From Aureococcus anophagefferens (Eukaryota; Sar; Pelagophyceae; Pelagomonadales; Pelagomonadaceae), in assembly GCF_000186865.1 (NCBI RefSeq), contig NW_008705571.1:28501-92500 (forward strand): 64,000 bases of DNA. The letters run 5' to 3'. Both the position numbers and the translations under genes were made by a program. Below, one piece after another: positions 9,908-17,950 of this stretch. Each line of letters begins with the position of its first letter. The stretch's first letter is position 1. The notes beneath the pieces were generated by a model. It searched no databases. It was not told where the DNA came from and worked only from the letters and a program-made list of their open reading frames with translations.

Positions 9908-11293
9908 TTACATCAGGGCGCAGGCCTCGGCGCCCGCGGAGCTCGGGTCCTTGAGCCGCGTCGTCAGCCGCGCGGCGATGGCCGCGGCCGTCGCGTCGGG
10001 CTCGGGGCTCCAGATCTCCGTCGCGACGCGGCCCTTGCCCGCGGCCCGGACCTCGAAGGCCGACCCCCGGCAGTTGATGGGGTACTTCTCCAACAGCTGC
10101 TCGCAGCCCTCGGGCACGAAGAACGTCAGCCGGTGCGTGCCCCCGGGGAGCTCCTTCCGCGCGTAGGTGACCTTGAAGCGGTCGACCATGTCGGGCTTCG
10201 CCTGCTTCCGCGGCGCCGGCGGCGCGGCCGCTTCGCCGGGGCCGGGCAGCCGCGCGGCGAGCCAGCCCGCGAGCTTCTCGACCTGCGTCGACACGTTGAC
10301 CGCGCCCGAGACCTCGCCGTCGTCCTCGGGCGGCGCGTCCGCGGTCCACGAGTCCGCGGTCCCGCCGACGCTCTCGACCAGCTCCGCGAGCCGCGCCTCC
10401 GCGCTCGCCTCGGCGGGCGGCGGCTCGACGAGCTCCGGGCTCGCGGGCGCGTCCGCGTCGTCCTTGGACTCCGCGTAGCCCAGCGACGGCGCGCCGTCGG
10501 CGTCGCGCGGCGCCTCCTCGAGGAGCGGCAGCCGCGGCGCCTCGAGGCCCAGCGCGACGCGCGGCGGCTCGACGCCCCGCGTCTCCAGGGTTCGTAGACC
10601 TTCAAAAATCGCGTCGCTCTTGCCCATGCCCCGCCCGCCGAAGAGCGAGAAGTAGCCGCCGATGGCGACGTCGCTCCGCGTCGCCAGGTGGAGCGCGACG
10701 GCGCCTCCGCCGTCGAAGCCGCCCACGAAGACGCGCTCCGGCTCGATGCCGTCCTCCAGAGCCTTCCGGATCTGGCCGTAGGCGTCGCCGCAGGCCCTGT
10801 CGACCGTGGCGGGCCCGTAGTGCGTCGCGCCGACCTTGAGCTTCGACACGGCCGCGGACGTCGGGTAGACGACCTCGCAGCCCCGCGCGCCTAAAAACTC
10901 GTCGAACTGGCCGTCCCAGGCGAAGGCGTTGTTGAACTCGACCTGGGCGCCGGGGCCCGTGTCGCCCGCGCGGTGGAGCACGACGACGCGCGCCGTCGCC
11001 GGCCGCGCGACGCAGTCGCCGTTGCCGACGTCGCCGCCGACGGCGGCGAGCGGCGCCGCGGGCTCGTCGGCGACGTCGTCCGACCGCTTGCTCATGGGCT
11101 CGGGGATGGGCATGCCGTCGTCGAGCGGGTCCGACTTGAGCGTGTGCGCCGGCAGCGCGTCCGTCGGCGGCTCGGGGATGCCGGCCTTGGGCGCGTCGAC
11201 CTGCCGCAGCAGCGGCCGCTCCTTTTCGCGCGCGACGTCCCTCTCGTCGTCGCTGCTGTCGACGATGTTGTCCCACTTGCTGTAGTCGACCAT
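9908..11293 (-). CDS. alpha/beta-hydrolase-like protein with Asp at nucleophile position
   Basis: 461 residues from ATG 11293 (MVDYSKWDNIVDSSDDE). Residues 90-260 resemble the acyl-protein thioesterase/carboxylesterase fold: VVVLHRAGDTGPGA, FVGGFDGGGAVALHLATRS and GGYFSLFGG. The nucleophile elbow, normally GFSQGG, reads GFDGGG, so Asp194 replaces the catalytic serine. A long acidic linker (PEDDGEVSG) follows. The C-terminal 100 residues (KVTYARKELPGGTHRLTFFVPE) look like a separate beta-rich domain. Without the serine it is probably not a thioesterase; a haloalkane-dehalogenase-type Asp mechanism or a pseudoenzyme are the alternatives. It shares a 177-bp divergent promoter with Orai-like 1. 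Confidence 0.55.
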   Translation of the reverse strand: MVDYSKWDNIVDSSDDERDVAREKERPLLRQVDAPKAGIPEPPTDALPAHTLKSDPLDDGMPIPEPMSKRSDDVADEPAAPLAAVGGDVGNGDCVARPATARVVVLHRAGDTGPGAQVEFNNAFAWDGQFDEFLGARGCEVVYPTSAAVSKLKVGATHYGPATVDRACGDAYGQIRKALEDGIEPERVFVGGFDGGGAVALHLATRSDVAIGGYFSLFGGRGMGKSDAIFEGLRTLETRGVEPPRVALGLEAPRLPLLEEAPRDADGAPSLGYAESKDDADAPASPELVEPPPAEASAEARLAELVESVGGTADSWTADAPPEDDGEVSGAVNVSTQVEKLAGWLAARLPGPGEAAAPPAPRKQAKPDMVDRFKVTYARKELPGGTHRLTFFVPEGCEQLLEKYPINCRGSAFEVRAAGKGRVATEIWSPEPDATAAAIAARLTTRLKDPSSAGAEACALM

Positions 11294-11470
11294 GGCGGTC
11301 GCTGGCGCTGCTCGCCTCGCTGGAGCGCGCTGCGACGACACGCAGCGGCCTCGACGCGAGCTCGTTTGGCTAGTGGCAAAATCGCTGAACTTGAGGGCCG
11401 CGTCGACCTATGCAGCCGCGCGGCTCCTCGGCGCTCAAAATCGCGCGCGTAAACGCGCCACGAATTCGTC

Positions 11471-12064
11471 ATGCTCGCCGCGGACAAGCTCCTGCTCAAG
11501 GGGCGCATCGCGCAAAAGTCTGTGGTCCTCAAGGAGAAGGAGTTCACGCTGCACCACCGCAACTTCACGACGGTGGGCACGCAGGCGGCGGTGCTCGCGG
11601 GCTTCAGCGTCACGGCGCTCGTCGAGTTCGGCGCGCCGCGCGAGTCGAACCGCGTCCTGCTGTTCTGCTTCTACGCGAGCCTCGTCTTCTCGCTGTCCAC
11701 GAACGTGCTCTGCGTGGGCAAGACGACGCTGCTCAGCGTCTTCGGCACGTCGCTGGCCATGCGGGGGCCCGACGGCGCCATGGTCTCCGCCGTCGACGGC
11801 ATGTACAACATGCGGCGCGACGTCTTCCTGCTCTTCAACGCGGGCATGTTCTCCGTGCTCTTCATGGGCATCTTCGGCGCGTGGATCCTCTTCGACGCGC
11901 TCGCGGCCGGCGCGATGACGCTCGTGCTCGGCGCGGGCATCTGGGCCATCGTGTCGAACCAGGGCCGCATCGTCGCGCTCTTCGACTTCGCGGAGGCGGA
12001 CGCGGTGCGCTTCGACGACATCTTCCGGGTCGTGCGCAACATCCGCATCCAGCCGCCCGCGTAA
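11471..12064 (+). CDS. Orai-like calcium channel, paralog 1
   Basis: 197 residues with four predicted membrane helices, at about 38-56, 64-84, 114-138 and 141-165. Helix 1 reads TQAAVLAGFSVTALVEFG. This lines up with animal Orai TM1 (LLSGFAMVAMVEV) and keeps the GF pair and the pore glutamate (E52 here, E106 in human Orai1). The first 35 residues are basic and amphipathic, as in the Orai TM1 extension. The loop LAMRGPDGAMVSAVDGM between helices 2 and 3 is shared with the second paralog at 28704. The predicted role is a Ca2+-selective plasma- or endomembrane channel. The stop is only 4 bp from the stop of the convergent exonuclease gene. Confidence 0.6.
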   Translation: MLAADKLLLKGRIAQKSVVLKEKEFTLHHRNFTTVGTQAAVLAGFSVTALVEFGAPRESNRVLLFCFYASLVFSLSTNVLCVGKTTLLSVFGTSLAMRGPDGAMVSAVDGMYNMRRDVFLLFNAGMFSVLFMGIFGAWILFDALAAGAMTLVLGAGIWAIVSNQGRIVALFDFAEADAVRFDDIFRVVRNIRIQPPA

Positions 12065-12068
12065 ATTA

Positions 12069-13052
12069 CTAGTAGGGATCGAGCTTGCGCTGCGCGGCGA
12101 TGACCTTCTTCCGGAAGGACGCGAAGGCGAACCGGTCCGCGTGGTCGATGAGCGCGGGCCAGGAGAAGGGCGGGAAGGCGAGCTCCGGCAGGGGCACGGC
12201 CTCGTTGAGGCCCACGAGCCGCCGGTCGACGCGGACGGCGGCGGGGTCGGCCCGGGCGATGGCGTCGGCCGCGCGCTTCGGCACCGCGCCGTCCGCGGCG
12301 GGCGCCTCCGCGAGGATCGTCTCGAGGTCGCCGAAGACCTCGAGCAGGGCGCAGGCCGCCTTGGGCCCGACGCCGCGGACGCCCTCGACGTTGTCGCTCT
12401 TGTCGCCGACGAGCGCGAGGTAGTCGCCGAGCTGTCCCGGCTCGACGCCGAACTTGGCGACGGGGTCCACGTACGCGCCCTTGGCGTCGAGCACGCGCAC
12501 GCCGTCGTAGGCCGCGAGCTGCAGCAGGTCCTTGTCGCCCGTCCAGACGTCGACGCCCTCGGCCGCGTGCTTCGCCGCGAGCGTCGCGATGACGTCGTCG
12601 GCCTCGTGGCCGTCGACCTTCGTCACCGCGGCCCCAAAGGCGACGGCGGCGTCGGCGCTGTCGGCCATCTGCGCGTAGAGCGCGTCGGGCGCCTTTTTGC
12701 GCTGGGCCTTGTAGGCCGGGCTCAAAGCCGTGCGCCAGTTGTCCTTGCCCCGGGGGTCGAGGCAGAAGACGATGCGCGCGCCGCGGACCGCGTAGGGCAG
12801 CGCGACCTTGAGCAGCGCGTTGGACACGCCGAGCGTCGCGCCGACGGGCGCGTCCTCGCTGCCGAGCGACGGCATGCCGTAGAAGCTCCGGTAGATCAAG
12901 TTCGTCCCGTCGATGAGCAGCCATTTCGCGGGCTCCGGCCCGGCGTCGTCCGCCGGCGCGGCGGCGCAGAGCGTCGTCGACGCGCGTTTCAGCGCGGGCG
13001 CCCGCGTCAGCGCGCGCGCCGCGGCGGCCAACAGCATGATCCTGGATAGCAT
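12069..13052 (-). CDS. 5'-3' exonuclease (Pol I N-terminal / FEN-like), probably organellar
   Basis: 327 residues. After a 45-residue leader rich in A, R, T and L (MLSRIMLLAAAARALTRAP) that looks like a mitochondrial or plastid transit peptide, the PIN-like 5'-3' exonuclease domain begins: LLIDGTNLIYRSFYGMP, VFCLDPRG, then KVDGHEADDVIATLA and VWTGDKDLLQL with the clustered acidic metal ligands. VGDKSDNVEGVRGVGPKAA is the helix-hairpin-helix DNA-binding motif. The family removes RNA primers and 5' flaps. Stand-alone versions without the polymerase domain are usual in plants and algae for organelle DNA. No polymerase part follows here. Confidence 0.85.
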   Translation of the reverse strand: MLSRIMLLAAAARALTRAPALKRASTTLCAAAPADDAGPEPAKWLLIDGTNLIYRSFYGMPSLGSEDAPVGATLGVSNALLKVALPYAVRGARIVFCLDPRGKDNWRTALSPAYKAQRKKAPDALYAQMADSADAAVAFGAAVTKVDGHEADDVIATLAAKHAAEGVDVWTGDKDLLQLAAYDGVRVLDAKGAYVDPVAKFGVEPGQLGDYLALVGDKSDNVEGVRGVGPKAACALLEVFGDLETILAEAPAADGAVPKRAADAIARADPAAVRVDRRLVGLNEAVPLPELAFPPFSWPALIDHADRFAFASFRKKVIAAQRKLDPY

Positions 13053-13224
13053 GCGCTTCGTCTAGTTGCGCTGCAGCTGGGTCGCCATCAGCTCTTGGTG
13101 CTCAGGTCAGTGATGCACTCACAATGCACACGTTGGCGCTCGAGCTCCTCGATGGGGGCGCTGCCTTCGGGGCTGCCGCCGCCGTGAGGCGGCCCTGTAA
13201 CACACTCCACTAAAAAAGGCGATC

Positions 13225-15749
13225 ATGTCGCAGCAGCACAAGTACGCCGAGACGTACCGCATCGACGTGGGCACGGACGCGATGATGCGGCGCATGCAGG
13301 CCATGGTCGCCTACAACACGATGCGCCAGGACGGCGAGGTCTCCGGGGCGAACCTGCTGGTGAAGCGCAAGTACTCGCGGAAGCACGTCGAGCGGAACGT
13401 CGACTCGCTGAACCCGAAGAAGAACAAGGACATGACGTACTACGAGTACGGCTGCTCGACGGACGGCCTCCGCGAGGATCTGGGCGTCGCGAACTACCAC
13501 GAGGATCAAAAGAACCGCGAGGAGATGCAGTGGTCCAACGAGATCCACCGCGAGGAGGACGACGACGACGAGCACCGCTACCAGCTGAAGCGGAGCCTGG
13601 AGGAGGTGAAGATCCGGTGCCGAATTCAACCACTGGTTTGGGTGGTCCTGACCAAACTTGAGAATTCTCTAGCTCGGTCAAATCGAAGTCGATTCGGCTG
13701 ATTTTTGGACGAATCGATTGCTCTCGTCGAGTTCTCGAAGCACGGCCGAAGAGATTTTGTCGAAACTGTCGCGTACGCTCACATTGAAGTCGAGTTGAAT
13801 ATTTGAATTCGGCACAGGTGAAGATCCGGTGCCACCCGTTCATGAAGCACGAGATCAACCACCGGAGCATTCGCGCGCAGATGCCCGGCTGGGACCCCTT
13901 CGTCTTCGCGCAGAACCTGCTGGACGTCGAGGCGGAGAAGATGGTCTTCCTACGGCAGGAAACCACGAACAAGAAGCGCACGCGGAAGATGATGGTGCAG
14001 ACGCGCGTCTGCCTCGACCTCCAGCGGCCGGGCCCCGTGCAGCTGAGCACCGTCGACTACGCGAAGCACCTGGCCAAGTCCGAGGGGTTGACGCTGAACG
14101 AGTGGTGCAAGGAGCAGGACCAGAAGGTGGACCGGCAGATGGAGCGCGACCGGCTGAAGCTTCTGGAGCAGCAGCGCAAGGCGCAGGCCGAGGCGTCGGA
14201 CCCGCGGCCCGACTTCGACCTGCTGCGCGCGGGCGAGATCGCCATCATCAACGCGCGCTGCGGCTCCAACGCCGTGGACCTCGCGAAGCGGCGCTGGCTG
14301 CGGAAGATGACGCCGTACCGGAGGGGCCGCGACATGGCGACGCTCGTGTCGATGATGGCGCTCCGGTCCCAGGGCTTCGGCATCGTCCACAAGGAGCAGG
14401 ACGTCGTCTGGATCGAGACGGAGCTGCTCATGGGCGGCGAGCGCGTCACGGAGGACAGGGACCGGCTCCTCGAGCTCGGCGTCACCCACGTCTTAAAATG
14501 CCAGCCCGCGTACCCGAACCAGTTCGGCGAGGACTTCATCTACTGCCGCGCGTTCGTCAACGACAAGGAGTCCGTGCGCCAGGACGTGCTGCGCGTCGAG
14601 TACGCCATGGGCCTCCAGTTCGCCGTCGAGGCCCTGAACCTCGGCGGCCGCGTGCTCGTGACGTGTCCGTCGGGCTGCCGCTGCTCCGCGGCCGCGGTGA
14701 TCTGCCTCCTCATGATGCGGCGGGGCATGCGCCTCTCCACGGCGGCGCAGCTCGTCAAGCTCCACGAGCCGGACATGAAGATCACGCGGTCTCTAGCGCT
14801 CTTTTTGAGCCTCTACGAGATCGAGCTCCACCACGAGACGTCCGTGAAGCGGAACAAGCACTTCACGAACCCGTCGCTGAAGCAGCTCGTCGAAGAACTG
14901 GAGCTCGACGTCGCCCTGCCCTGGCCCCTGCCCCTGCTCATGCTCGCGGGCGAGACGGTCATCCCGGACCCCTACGCGTTCTGGTACGGCAAGCCCAAGA
15001 CGGACAAGCGGTCCTGCCTCCGGAAGTGGTGCTGCTGCTGCTTCTGGACGAGCCCCTGCACGCTCGCCTGGCGCGCCTTCCGCCGCGTCGTGCGCAAACT
15101 CACGGTCAAGGCGCCCGAGGTCGACGCGCTCGCGGCGCTCGACGAGGGCTCCGTCGCGTCCGCGGGCACCGTCGTCTCCGCGGGCGCCGTCGCCTTCGAC
15201 GAGATGTCCCTCACGTCGGAGACGTCCCAGCTCACGGAGGGCGCCGTCGACGGCGGGTCCGTGCTCGACGGCCTCGGCGCGACGCTCGCGGCGGAGACGA
15301 AGCAGTCGCGCGCGTCGCGGCGGCGCGCGGCGAAGCGCTCGCAGCTCAAAGCGCGGACGATCAACGTCGCGGCCAAGCCCGGCGGCGCCGAGGACCGCGA
15401 GCGCCGCGACTCCGCGTCGTCGATCATCACGCTCGACCCGGCGATCCCCGAGGACGCCGAGGCGAAGCCGCCGCCGTCGCCGGAGAAGCCCGCGGCCGAG
15501 GACGCGTCCGTCGGCTCCAAGGGCTCCAAGGGCTCCAAGGGCTCCAAGGGCTCCAAGGACACGCAGGGCTCCAAGGTCTCGACGCGCTCCGCGAAGAACG
15601 CGGGCATGTTCGCCTCGTCCGTGCCCGAGGGCATGTTCGACAAGCCCGCCGAGGGCAAGAAGCGGAAGAAGACGCTCGTGCAGCAGGCCCTCCGGCTCCT
15701 GCCCAAGCGCCAGACGCACCGCGAGCGCCAGATCACGATCACCTACTAA
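13225..15749 (+). CDS. dual-specificity-phosphatase-like protein with degenerate P-loop
   Basis: Exons 13225-13605 and 13818-15749 give 770 residues. The introner at 13606-13817 is removed exactly, and SLEE joins to VKIRCHPFMKHE. The N-terminal 330 residues are charged and helical. Residues 330-470 resemble an atypical DSP: WIETELLMGGERVTEDRDRL, LGVTHVLKC, then VLVTCPSGCRCSAAAVICLL in place of HCxxGxxRS. The cysteine is Cys410, but the preceding His is Thr and the phosphate-binding Arg sits one residue early (Cys is in its place). Activity is therefore doubtful; this may be a pseudophosphatase scaffold. Two Cys-rich runs (WCCCCFW) could be palmitoylated. The tail is basic with five GSK repeats. 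Confidence 0.65.
13614..13817 (+). mobile_element. introner element, family A copy 1 (in phosphatase-like gene)
   Basis: 204-bp non-autonomous element forming intron 13606-13817. The 8-bp target duplication GTGAAGAT lies at 13606-13613 and 13818-13825; the duplication extends to 18 bp (aggtgaagatccggtgcc at 13604-13621 and 13816-13833). The inverted ends are GTGCCGAATTCAA and TTGAATTCGGCAC. The donor GT comes from the target duplication and the acceptor CACAG from the element end. It is about 90 percent like copy 2 internally by eye and inserted in gene-sense orientation. Confidence 0.92.
15513..15557 (+). repeat. 9-bp coding tandem repeat (Gly-Ser-Lys x5)
   Basis: Five perfect copies of GGCTCCAAG inside the phosphatase-like gene. 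It probably varies in copy number between strains. Confidence 0.85.
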
Positions 15750-15885
15750 AAACTGTTGTTGTTGTTTATGTTCGTTTGTTCGTGTGCTTCCGGGGGACGC
15801 TGGTGGGCTCGCATGAGGCTTGCAGGCGTCGCGGCGACTTCAACGACGCGTATTTACCTCTCGGTTGGCGAGTTGCAGTCAGACG

Positions 15886-16332
15886 ATGATGCGATCGGTG
15901 CTTGCCCTCCTGGCGCTCGCGTCCGCGAGCGGCCTGTCGCGACGAACAGGCGCGCTGGCCGTGCGCGGCGGCAACAGCTGAGCCCCGAAGGCGAAGGCGC
16001 CGCTTTCGCCGAAGAGCAAGACGAAGAAGAAGGTCGAGCTCGCGGAGAAGCCCCTGGCGCCCAAGGTGAAGAAGGCGCGCCTGTCCAAGGACCTCGAGGG
16101 CAAGCTCGCGGCGCGGAAGAAGCGGGGCGCCTTCGGCACGCTCGTGCTCATGGTCCGCGCGTTCTGGGGCTCGCTCCTCGACCCGTCGTACACGCTCGTC
16201 AAGACGAAGAAGTCGAACGTCCACTCCATCTACGACAACGGCGCCGGCGGCCCCGCGCGGCCCCACATCGCCTCGGCGGGCGCCGACGTGCCGACGAGCT
16301 TCGGCTCCTCGGGCGGCGGCGGCTGAGGCTAG
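15886..16332 (+). CDS. selenoprotein, SelK/SelS-like C-terminal Gly-Gly-Sec-Gly
   Basis: A single continuous frame from ATG 15886 to TAG 16330-16332, crossed by TGA at 15979 and at 16324. The second TGA gives ...SSGGGG-Sec-Gly-stop, the same layout as selenoprotein K (GGUGR end). A textbook SECIS lies 145 bp downstream (16477-16538). The N-terminus (MMRSVLALLALASASG) is a signal peptide. A Lys-rich segment (KSKTKKKVELAEK) follows, then a short hydrophobic stretch (FGTLVLMVRAFWGSLLDP, compare SelK FFWG) and a Gly/Pro/Ser tail. About 148 residues if both TGAs are Sec. The first TGA may instead be removed as a GC-AG intron 15932-15982 (51 nt), which would give ALASASAPKAKAPL. SelK/SelS proteins act in ER-associated degradation; the assignment to that family is inference. 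Confidence 0.72.
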
Positions 16333-16476
16333 GAACCGCGCGAGACGCACCGTCTCGCGCGAGCGACGGACGAGGCGCGAGCGACGAGCGCCGGCCGAGG
16401 CGGTGCGTGATGACGGCGCCCCCGCTCTCCAGCGCGGGCGCGCCCGAAACGCTCCTCGGCCGGTCCCCGCGGCGGA

Positions 16477-16538
16477 GGCGACACCAGATGACGGCGCGGC
16501 CGGGAACGTAGGATCCCGGCCGCGCCCGAGCCGTCGCC
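16477..16538 (+). promoter_or_regulatory. SECIS element in selenoprotein 3' UTR
   Basis: Outer helix GGCGAC (16477-16482) pairs with GTCGCC (16533-16538). The core is ATGA (16488-16491) opposite CGA (16527-16529), giving the tandem G-A non-Watson-Crick quartet. Helix II has 11 consecutive pairs (GCGCGGCCGGG, 16494-16504, with CCCGGCCGCGC, 16515-16525). The apical loop starts with AA (16505-16506), exactly 13 nt after ATGA. All invariant eukaryotic SECIS parts are present at normal spacing. It recruits SBP2 and EFSec to read UGA as selenocysteine. Confidence 0.9.
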
Positions 16539-16594
16539 CCGACCAGGACCGCTCCGCCACGTCCACACCCCCCCCTGGGCACCTAACAGCGACG

Positions 16595-17757
16595 TTAGGC
16601 CCCCTGGAGCTTCGGGTTCGGCGCGTTGTGGAACGTGCTCGCGGGGTCCATGAACGGGGAGCCGGGCAGGTTCCGCGCGTCGTCGAGGATCGCGTCCATC
16701 TTCATCTCGTCGGAGGTCTTCTCGCCCTTTTGCTTCTGGCGCTGGTCGAACATGATCTTGCGGATCGCGCCCTGCGTCTTCTCGTCGTACTCGTCGATCT
16801 TCTTCGAGCTGTCGACCTGCGTCGCGTCGATCGTGTCGCGCTTCGGCGCGTCCTTGAGCACGCTCCGCCACCAGGTCTCGCGCGTCTTCTCGAAGGTGAG
16901 GACGACGGCCGCGCGGCCGTCGTCGGCGTGGTCGAGCGTCCACATGGAGTCGTCGTCCTTGATCTTGTCGTAGAGCTCGCCCTCGAGGACGTCGTCGACG
17001 CCGGCGATTCTTAGAGAGATGCGGCCCGCCGTGATCTTGCATGTGACGTCCTTGGACCGCGTGCCCGGCGGCGCGTCGACGGTCACGGTCGTCTCCGCGA
17101 GCGTCTGCGTCCACGCGTAGAATTCCGCGACGCCGCCGTTGCCCACGGGGATCTGCTGCCCCTCGTCGTTGTAGCGCACGCCGTCGAACTGGCCGTCGGC
17201 GCCGGACGCCGTGGGCTTCGCGGGCACCGGCGGCGGCGGCGGCTTCCGCGCGCGCCGGTCCGCGCGCTCGATCATCGACGCCTGGGCAGGAAAAGGGTGA
17301 TTCAAGTTCGCTTCAACTTGAGTGTTCCGCGCGCGCGCGTTCCGGAAAAAGCATCCACGCGTCGAGACCGTTCCGAGAGATGATCGCTCGTCCAAAAATC
17401 AGCCGAAACGAGTGGAAAACGGCCGAGATCGGAGCCTTTGAAGTTGGGAATTTCGCTCTCTTTTCCTGCCCTGATCGACGCCTCGCAGCCGCGCCGCGCG
17501 GCCTCCGCGGACCGCTCGATGTCGGAGCCCTTGAGGGGCTTGAGCGCGTGCTTCCCGAAGGCGCTGCGGACCATGGCCTCGGCCTTGCCGGGGCCGAAGC
17601 CCGCCTCGTAGCGCGTGTTCTCCTTGCCGTCGTGCACGACGTAAAAGTCCGTGCGCCGCTTCAGGAACCCGAAGAAGCTCTCGAGGAGGGGCTCGATGCC
17701 GCCGCAGCGCTGCGCCGTATGCATGAACATCTCGTCCATCTCCTCGGGCGTCGGCAT
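16595..17757 (-). CDS. NUDC: NudC-family CS-domain co-chaperone
   Basis: Exons 17757-17482 and 17281-16595 give 320 residues. The N-terminal domain (PEEMDEMFMHTAQRCGG, SFFGFLKRRTDFYVV) is the NudC N-terminal helix bundle. It is followed by a basic Pro-rich linker, and then a CS (p23-like) domain: FYAWTQTLAETTVTVDAPPG, VLEGELYDKIKDDDSMWTLD and TWWRSVLKDAP. The C-terminal MFDQRQKQKGEKTSDE is diagnostic of NudC. It works with Hsp90 and dynein/LIS1 in folding, nuclear movement and mitosis. The two halves only join if the family B introner (intron 17282-17481, GC donor) is spliced out; CRGCE then runs into ASMIERADRRAR. The start is ATG 17757, 193 bp from the divergent coiled-coil gene. Confidence 0.9.
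17282..17473 (-). mobile_element. introner element, family B copy 1 (in NudC)
   Basis: 192-bp element in gene-sense orientation. The target duplication is atcgacgc at 17274-17281 and 17474-17481; gene-sense GCGTCGAT, whose first two bases are a GC donor. Gene-sense ends are CAGGGCAGGAAAAG and CTTTTCCTGCCCAG, so the acceptor CAG is supplied by the element. It contains the core CGGCTGATTTTTGGACGA shared with family A. No transposase. Confidence 0.92.
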
Positions 17758-17950
17758 GGCGATCGCGAAGCGCTGCGGGCCGCTGTGGCGCGCGAGCGGT
17801 CGAGATGGGCACCAAAGCGGCACCACGGCGTGCACGTTGACGTACCGTATCCGTGCTCTAAACAGGTGCATTGTGTTAGCGCCGTCGGGCGTATGGGCTT
17901 CTGAAGGGCCGCGTCGAGGCCCGGTCCGCGCCGCCGACGTCGGTTCGCCA

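Noticed and set aside
8106..10166. Plus-strand second-frame protein overlapping the RhoGEF gene
   Set aside because: Arg-rich shadow in another frame that would also run through the convergent hydrolase.
16400..16455. A first ATGA-bearing hairpin as SECIS
   Set aside because: ATGA is present but the stem has a mismatch, the loop is only four bases and AA is missing; the hairpin at 16477-16538 fits far better.
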